A DNA stretch of 37,699 bases from Hespellia sp. Its GTDB lineage: Bacteria > Bacillota > Clostridia > Lachnospirales > Lachnospiraceae. Location: NCBI GenBank assembly GCA_028694105.1, contig JAQUUC010000005.1, forward strand, positions 1 through 37,699. The letters are read 5' to 3'. Position numbers and translations under genes: made by a program. Shown piece after piece: positions 33,396-37,699 of this stretch. How positions within the stretch are numbered: position 1 is the stretch's first letter; every line of letters starts with the position of its first letter. The notes under the pieces were generated by a model. The model saw only the letters and a program-made list of their open reading frames with translations. It made no database searches and was not told the origin of the DNA.

Positions 33396-34892
33396 TTATT
33401 CAATCTCTCGTGTAGCCATGTTCATGATGTTTTCCTGTGTCGCTTCAGCAATACCGATTTCACCGGTCTTCTTACCCTCACACATTACAACAATTCTATC
33501 ACTCATACGTAAGATTTCTGTCATCTCTGAGGAGATCATTATAATCGCTTTTCCATCAGCAGCTAACTGATTCATTAATTTGTATATCTCGCTCTTAGCT
33601 CCAACATCAATACCTCTTGTCGGCTCATCAAAGATAAGAATATCACTGTTACGTGTTAACCACTTCGCAATTACAACTTTCTGCTGGTTACCACCTGATA
33701 AGTTGACAACTAACTGGTCAACACTCGGTGTCTTCGTTGCGAGATCATCTACATACTTCTGAGCAATTTCCCGCTCTTTTTTCTTGTCAATGAAAATTCC
33801 ATTCATGAAATTCTCCATACATGCCATTGTTGTATTTTCTGCAACTGTCTTGTCAACGACAATACCGTAACGTTTTCTGTCTTCTGAAAGATAACCGATA
33901 CCATTTGCAACTGCATCTGAAGGACTCTTGATTGTCACTTTTTTGCCATTCACATAAATATCGCCGCTCTCAATCTGGTCAGCGCCAAAGATTGCTCTCG
34001 CTGTCTCTGTACGTCCGGCACCCATCAGGCCTGAGAATCCGAGGATCTCTCCTCTGTGAAGCTCAAAACTCACATCATTCACCATATGTCCGGCTTTCAG
34101 ATGTTCCACCTTAAGTACAACCGGTGCGTCCTCTGGAACCATACTCTCTGTCTTAGGATCTTCATAGATAACACGTCCAACCATCATGTTGATGATGTCA
34201 TCTTTCGTGCTGTCCTTCGTAATCAGTGTTCCCACATAAGAACCATCACGCATGACAGTTACGCGGTCTGTAATCACCTTGATCTCATCCATACGGTGTG
34301 AGATATATACAATACCCAGATCTTTTTCTCTCAAATCACGAATGATTTTAAACAGCTCATCAATCTCTGTCTCTGTTAACGCAGCTGACGGCTCATCGAA
34401 TACGATAACCTTTGCATCATGTGAGATAGCTTTCGCGATCTCGCACATCTGCTGCTTACCAACCGTAAGCTTACTCATTGTCTCTTTCGGATCAATGTCG
34501 ATGTTCATACGGTCAAACAGTTTCTTTGCTTCCTCATTCATCTTCTTATCATCGATACGCAATCCTTTTTTGAATTCACGTCCGATAAAGATGTTCTGTG
34601 CCACGGTCAGATGACCCAGCATATTTAATTCCTGATGCACGATTACAATTCCGGCATCCTGTGCTTCTTTTGCACTGTGGAAATCTACTTCTTTTCCCTC
34701 AAATGTAATTGTACCTGAATCCTTGGAATAAATACCGGTAAGTACTTTCATTAAAGTAGATTTACCAGCTCCATTCTCTCCCATCAGTGCATGTACTTCG
34801 CCTTTTCTCACTTCAAGGTTTACATGATCCAATGCGTGAACACCCGGGAAGGATTTATCAATTTCTTTCATCGTTAAAATTACTTCGCCCAT
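33396..34892 (-). CDS. Sugar ABC transporter ATP-binding protein, two domains (RbsA type)
   Basis: This 498-residue ATPase has two fused ABC domains. Domain 1 has Walker A GENGAGKST, signature LTVGKQQMCEIAKAI and Walker B VIVFDEPSAALTE. Domain 2 has a degenerate Walker A GLMGAGRTE, signature LSGGNQQKVVIAKWL and Walker B ILIFDEPTRGIDVG, as in RbsA and MglA, where only one site is thought fully active. It powers the two permeases on either side. A weak ribosome site (AAGGTAAGAG) precedes the ATG. Confidence 0.95.
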   Translation of the reverse strand: MGEVILTMKEIDKSFPGVHALDHVNLEVRKGEVHALMGENGAGKSTLMKVLTGIYSKDSGTITFEGKEVDFHSAKEAQDAGIVIVHQELNMLGHLTVAQNIFIGREFKKGLRIDDKKMNEEAKKLFDRMNIDIDPKETMSKLTVGKQQMCEIAKAISHDAKVIVFDEPSAALTETEIDELFKIIRDLREKDLGIVYISHRMDEIKVITDRVTVMRDGSYVGTLITKDSTKDDIINMMVGRVIYEDPKTESMVPEDAPVVLKVEHLKAGHMVNDVSFELHRGEILGFSGLMGAGRTETARAIFGADQIESGDIYVNGKKVTIKSPSDAVANGIGYLSEDRKRYGIVVDKTVAENTTMACMENFMNGIFIDKKKEREIAQKYVDDLATKTPSVDQLVVNLSGGNQQKVVIAKWLTRNSDILIFDEPTRGIDVGAKSEIYKLMNQLAADGKAIIMISSEMTEILRMSDRIVVMCEGKKTGEIGIAEATQENIMNMATREIE

Positions 34893-34938
34893 TCTCTTAC
34901 CTTACCTTTCTATTCATCAATCAATTTTATGGTTGTTA

Positions 34939-35913
34939 TTAGTTCTTTCTGCGTCTTGCTACAACATCGGAGTAAACCGCAACAATAACAATTACACCTG
35001 TGATAATTAATTGAAAGTTTTTATCAAAGTTAAGAGCCAGAATGCCTTCCTGAAGTAATGCGATAATAAACACACCGATAACAGTACCGCTGATAGAAGC
35101 AAGTCCACCTGCCATAGATGTACCACCCATTACACAGCCGGCAATTGCTTCATTGTTATAATTATCACCATATCCAGGCTGAACAGTTGTATATGCTGCC
35201 ACATAGAAAAGTGCTGAAATTCCGCAAAGAACTCCACAGATTACAAAAGCAAGCATTTCCCATTTCTTTGTGTTAACACCTGAAAGTCTAACTGCTTCTT
35301 TGTTACTTCCTAATGATAATATGTAACGACCTGCTGTTGTCTTGTTCAAAATGATTGCACAGACAACTGCTGCTGCGAGGAAGAGAATCAGACCTGTCGG
35401 AATAGCTCCGGCTTTCACGATTACTCTGAACCATCCGCCGTCCTGTGAACTCTGTGGCCAGCTGACTGACTGTGTCTTCGTAAATACAGAAGCAATACCT
35501 TTTGCAATGTTCATACCTGCCATTGAAGTAATGAAGGAAGGTACTGACCAATAGGCTACGAGATATCCGCTGAAACATCCAAATGCTAAACCTACCAAAA
35601 TGCTGATTACGAATGCTAATCCCATCGGTACACCATGTGCAACGAAGCAATAACCTGAAACCAATGCACAGCAGAACATAACCGGTCCGATAGAAAAGTC
35701 GATACCTCCTGTTGCAATTACAAATGTAACTCCCAAAGATAAGAATCCAAGGAAATATGCATAGTTTAATGCACTCATGATTCTGGCCATCCCAAAGAAC
35801 TTACCGCCTGTTGTGACGCAAAGTACTACATAAAGCAGGATTAACGCACAGCAAAGAACGACTCTGTTGAAACCGATTTTTTTGACAATTGGATTTTGTT
35901 TGATTTTTTCCAA
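34939..35913 (-). CDS. Sugar ABC transporter permease (RbsC family), subunit 2
   Basis: This is a second RbsC-family permease (324 residues), first gene of the operon. It shows SLGVTFVIATGGIDFSIGPV, LVGLAFGCFSGYLVAYWSVPSF, the coupling block SLGSNKEAVRLSGVNTKKW, and NEAIAGCVMGGTSMAGGLAS. It differs clearly from the other permease, so the membrane part is likely a heterodimer, as in the LsrC/LsrD or YtfT/YjfF systems. AGGAGG precedes the start. Confidence 0.93.
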   Translation of the reverse strand: MEKIKQNPIVKKIGFNRVVLCCALILLYVVLCVTTGGKFFGMARIMSALNYAYFLGFLSLGVTFVIATGGIDFSIGPVMFCCALVSGYCFVAHGVPMGLAFVISILVGLAFGCFSGYLVAYWSVPSFITSMAGMNIAKGIASVFTKTQSVSWPQSSQDGGWFRVIVKAGAIPTGLILFLAAAVVCAIILNKTTAGRYILSLGSNKEAVRLSGVNTKKWEMLAFVICGVLCGISALFYVAAYTTVQPGYGDNYNNEAIAGCVMGGTSMAGGLASISGTVIGVFIIALLQEGILALNFDKNFQLIITGVIVIVAVYSDVVARRRKN

Positions 35914-35956
35914 TTTTATTCCTCCTAACTATAAAAGTATTTAAAATCGTAGTGAA

Positions 35957-35970
35957 GCGAAACGGTTCAC
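35957..35970. promoter_or_regulatory. LacI-family operator of the sugar operon
   Basis: GCGAAACGGTTCAC matches the perfect palindrome at 37127-37140 in 12 of 14 positions. It lies just downstream of the operon's -10, where a bound repressor would block transcription. Confidence 0.75.
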
Positions 35971-35983
35971 TGTCTATGAACTA

Positions 35984-36012
35984 ATTATAATTCAATTTTG
36001 CTTTTATGACAA
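35984..36012 (-). promoter_or_regulatory. Promoter of the sugar transport operon
   Basis: On the minus strand there is a -35 of TTGTCA (36007-36012), a 17-base spacer and a perfect -10 of TATAAT (35984-35989), about 70 bases before the first permease gene. Confidence 0.8.
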
Positions 36013-36069
36013 GTGTGAATCATGTAATCATTACGGAACAAAATATGACAAAATTCACTTTTAGTAATA

Positions 36070-36080
36070 AAACGTTTCAC
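36070..36080. promoter_or_regulatory. Possible second, half operator
   Basis: AAACGTTTCAC overlaps the stop of the lacI-type gene and carries the GAAACGTTT core of the other two operators. It could allow looping by a tetrameric repressor. Confidence 0.4.
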
Positions 36081-37078
36081 GCTAAGCTTCTAATTGAATT
36101 TCCTCGTTTCAAATGAGATTTCATGTTGATTTCGAGTGAATCTTCATGATTTCCATTAATACGTTTCAGTAACTGTTCCACCGCTTTTTCTCCCATTTCT
36201 TTTACAGGCTGAACAACCATATACATCCTCGGCTGAATCACATGAGAAAGTATCATGTCATCAAATCCAAGTAATGATATATGCTCGGGACAGTTGAAAC
36301 TGGGTGATTCATTTACCGCCATAACAGCTCCCAGTGTCAGTTCATAATTCGTCATAAACACCGCTGTCGGTCTGTCCTTTAATTTTAAAAGCTGTTTCAT
36401 GCTTTCGTATCCATACTCCATCGCATGGATCCCTTTCTTCTGATAACTGGCAGGCACACTAAGACCTGCCTGATTCAGTGCATCCCGATAACCTTTGTAG
36501 CGTTCGATTCCTGTATACTCTTTGGCGCTGCAGATAATCGCTATCTTTTTGTGGTTGTTCTTAATAAGAAGTGTTACTGCATTCATTGCAGTCTCTCTGT
36601 TATCGATCTTAATACAGTCACAGTCCGCATTCTTCATGGTTCTGTCAACCAGAACCACGGGGACTTCTGCATGTTTCGCAGGCTTTAAAAAGTCTGCATT
36701 CGATGATACAGGTACCACAATCATACCATCCACTTTCTTATTCAAAAGAAACTTAATATTCTCTGCTTCCTTTCTTTCACTATTGCTCGAGTCACAGATA
36801 AGAAGGCCATAGCCCTTCTCACTCAGTATGCTGTTCACATAATGTAAGAACGAACCATTAAACGCGCACTCTACGTTGTACACCACAACTCCTATCGTTC
36901 TGGTTTTCTTTGTAACAAGACTTCTCGCTATCTCATTCACTTCATAATGAAGCTCCTTCACTGCAGCTTCTATCTTCACACGGTTTTCCGGTAACACATT
37001 ACCGCCGTTGAGATATTTAGAGATCGTAGCGAGAGACAATCCTGTTTCCTTGCTGATATCGCGTATTGTTGCCGGCAT
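36077..37078 (-). CDS. LacI-family transcriptional repressor
   Basis: This 333-residue regulator has the N-terminal LacI helix-turn-helix and hinge (ATIRDISKETGLSLATISKY and LNGG, then VNEIARSLVTKKTRTIGVVV). The periplasmic-binding-protein-like effector domain follows, with GLLICDSSNSERKEA, VDGMIVVPVSSNA, VVLVDRTMKNADCD and ISLLGFDDMILSHVIQP. The effector is presumably the operon's sugar or a derivative. Operators with the LacI-type core lie in front of the sugar operon and of this gene itself, so it is predicted to repress both. It lies directly upstream of the operon in the same direction. Confidence 0.93.
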   Translation of the reverse strand: MPATIRDISKETGLSLATISKYLNGGNVLPENRVKIEAAVKELHYEVNEIARSLVTKKTRTIGVVVYNVECAFNGSFLHYVNSILSEKGYGLLICDSSNSERKEAENIKFLLNKKVDGMIVVPVSSNADFLKPAKHAEVPVVLVDRTMKNADCDCIKIDNRETAMNAVTLLIKNNHKKIAIICSAKEYTGIERYKGYRDALNQAGLSVPASYQKKGIHAMEYGYESMKQLLKLKDRPTAVFMTNYELTLGAVMAVNESPSFNCPEHISLLGFDDMILSHVIQPRMYMVVQPVKEMGEKAVEQLLKRINGNHEDSLEINMKSHLKRGNSIRSLA

Positions 37079-37126
37079 ATTTCCTCCTTTCCAGTCTGTT
37101 TTTTAGGGAGAATCAGACTATTTTGG

Positions 37127-37140
37127 GCGAAACGTTTCGC
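37127..37140. promoter_or_regulatory. Perfect LacI-family operator before the regulator gene
   Basis: GCGAAACGTTTCGC is a perfect 14-base palindrome with the LacI-family core. It lies just downstream of the regulator's own -10 (37155-37160), indicating autorepression. Confidence 0.8.
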
Positions 37141-37154
37141 TTTCGTACATTTTC

Positions 37155-37181
37155 ATTATATATCCTTGATTAAAAAAACAA
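37155..37181 (-). promoter_or_regulatory. Promoter of the LacI-type gene
   Basis: On the minus strand the -10 is TATAAT (37155-37160). The best -35, TTGTTT (37176-37181), is only 15 bases away, so the promoter is probably weak. It overlaps the AraC-gene promoter on the other strand. Confidence 0.45.
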
Positions 37182-37193
37182 AAGTGTTATAAT
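37166..37193 (+). promoter_or_regulatory. Promoter of the AraC-type gene
   Basis: A -35 of TTGATT (37166-37171), a 16-base spacer and a perfect -10 of TATAAT (37188-37193) lie about 45 bases before the ATG. Confidence 0.65.
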
Positions 37194-37238
37194 GAAAAAA
37201 GTTAGTAAAATATTCACATCTTTTATAAAGGAGGTTAC

Positions 37239-37699
37239 ATGAAATACATAGACTACAAAGAGCGTCGGGAGCATGGTCAATTTAGCTTTCCCATAGCCCA
37301 TTACCGTGAGACCCCCAGAAGCCCACGCTATCACATGCCGGTGCACTGGCATACACATTATGAAATCATGTGGATTATTTCCGGGAGCTTTCATCTGACG
37401 CTGAATAACGATACAAAAGAATACAAAGCCGGTGATGTGATTTTTATTACCGATGGAATTCTCCATGGCGGATCACCACATGACTGCGTCTATGAATGTT
37501 TTGTTTTTGATTTCATGGCATTATTGAAGAGCAATCTCTCCTGCGGCAAAACAATACATGACATTGTGAATCATAAGATTACGGTTAACACGCTCATTTC
37601 CGAGAACACTCCCGAGATTGTTTCAATTGTACATGAACTAAGCAGGGCTCTTTCTGCAAGAAAATCCGGCTATGAATTTATGACCATCGGATTCATTTA
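37239..37699 (+). CDS. AraC-family regulator, N-terminal part (cut by right window edge)
   Basis: The first 153 codons are present. After MKYIDYKERREHGQFSFPIA, the cupin-type sensing domain shows MPVHWHTHYEIMWIISGSFH, LTLNNDTKEYKAGDVIFITDG and ILHGGSPHDCVYECFVFDF. This is typical of AraC regulators that sense sugars. The DNA-binding half lies beyond the window. The start has AAAGGAGG 5 bases upstream. It is divergent from the LacI-type gene with overlapping promoters, which suggests a linked role in sugar use. Confidence 0.85.
   Translation, partial: MKYIDYKERREHGQFSFPIAHYRETPRSPRYHMPVHWHTHYEIMWIISGSFHLTLNNDTKEYKAGDVIFITDGILHGGSPHDCVYECFVFDFMALLKSNLSCGKTIHDIVNHKITVNTLISENTPEIVSIVHELSRALSARKSGYEFMTIGFI

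Noticed and set aside
36068-36082. CcpA (cre) site at the end of the LacI-type gene
   Set aside because: The spacing of the TG, AA and CG positions does not fit the cre consensus; the even palindrome core fits a LacI-type half operator better.
37079-37126. AGTCTG...CAGACT hairpin before the LacI-type gene as a riboswitch
   Set aside because: It is a 6-bp stem with a 15-base loop only; too small and without any known aptamer features.

Overview
The window looks like a chromosomal segment of a Gram-positive gut anaerobe of the Clostridia, most likely Lachnospiraceae. The evidence is the syntenic core block (rex, ftsY, smc, rnc, acpP, plsX, yceD/rpmF, ackA, pta), the clostridial-type proteins, strong AGGAGG ribosome binding sites and a moderate base composition. 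The family is an inference from gene content; no rRNA or marker search was possible. Almost everything is on the minus strand. Only the ABC-F gene and a partial AraC-type regulator at the right edge are on the plus strand.

Region 1 (1-5800) is a minus-strand run from one promoter at 5775-5803: DUF1294 membrane protein, MFS transporter, an unusual RsmH-type rRNA methyltransferase, endonuclease IV and a YbaK-type deacylase. A ClpP-like (TepA-type) protease and an Hsp70-like chaperone follow. The Hsp70 gene is frameshifted near position 74 and runs off the left edge.

Region 2 (5850-12150) is a second minus-strand chain: rex, then nnrE/nnrD-alr-mazF-CBS protein-yebC-CFI-box protein. It ends in a perfect 22-bp hairpin terminator. 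The mazF gene has no mazE beside it.

Region 3 (12150-22600) holds the divergent ABC-F ATPase, threonine ammonia-lyase and the housekeeping block ftsY-smc-rnc-acpP-plsX.

Region 4 (22700-28100) has a two-gene accessory cassette (EutH-like transporter plus a UcpA-like dehydrogenase) between plsX and yceD. It has its own promoter, a TTTCGTTT-repeat operator-like tract and a terminator. Beyond it lie yceD and rpmF, in an order opposite to the usual one, then the acetate pathway genes ackA and pta.

Region 5 (28740-37700) is a deoxysugar (L-fucose or L-rhamnose type) uptake operon: two permeases, a double-domain ATPase, a lipoprotein binding protein, FucU mutarotase, an unknown protein and a RhaB-type kinase. 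It is controlled by a LacI-family repressor with clear GCGAAACG-type operators, next to a divergent AraC-type regulator.

The most unusual feature is a roughly 280-base non-coding element in two copies (14401-14684 and 28468-28748). Each copy folds into a long imperfect hairpin capped by three small hairpins. The two arms have changed together between copies, including a G.T to C-G pair change. Beside each copy lies a second, more diverged quasi-palindromic unit. I do not recognise this element. A second lead is a pair of related proteins of unknown function (5933-6685 and 30161-30601), of which only one carries a C-terminal CFI-box tail.
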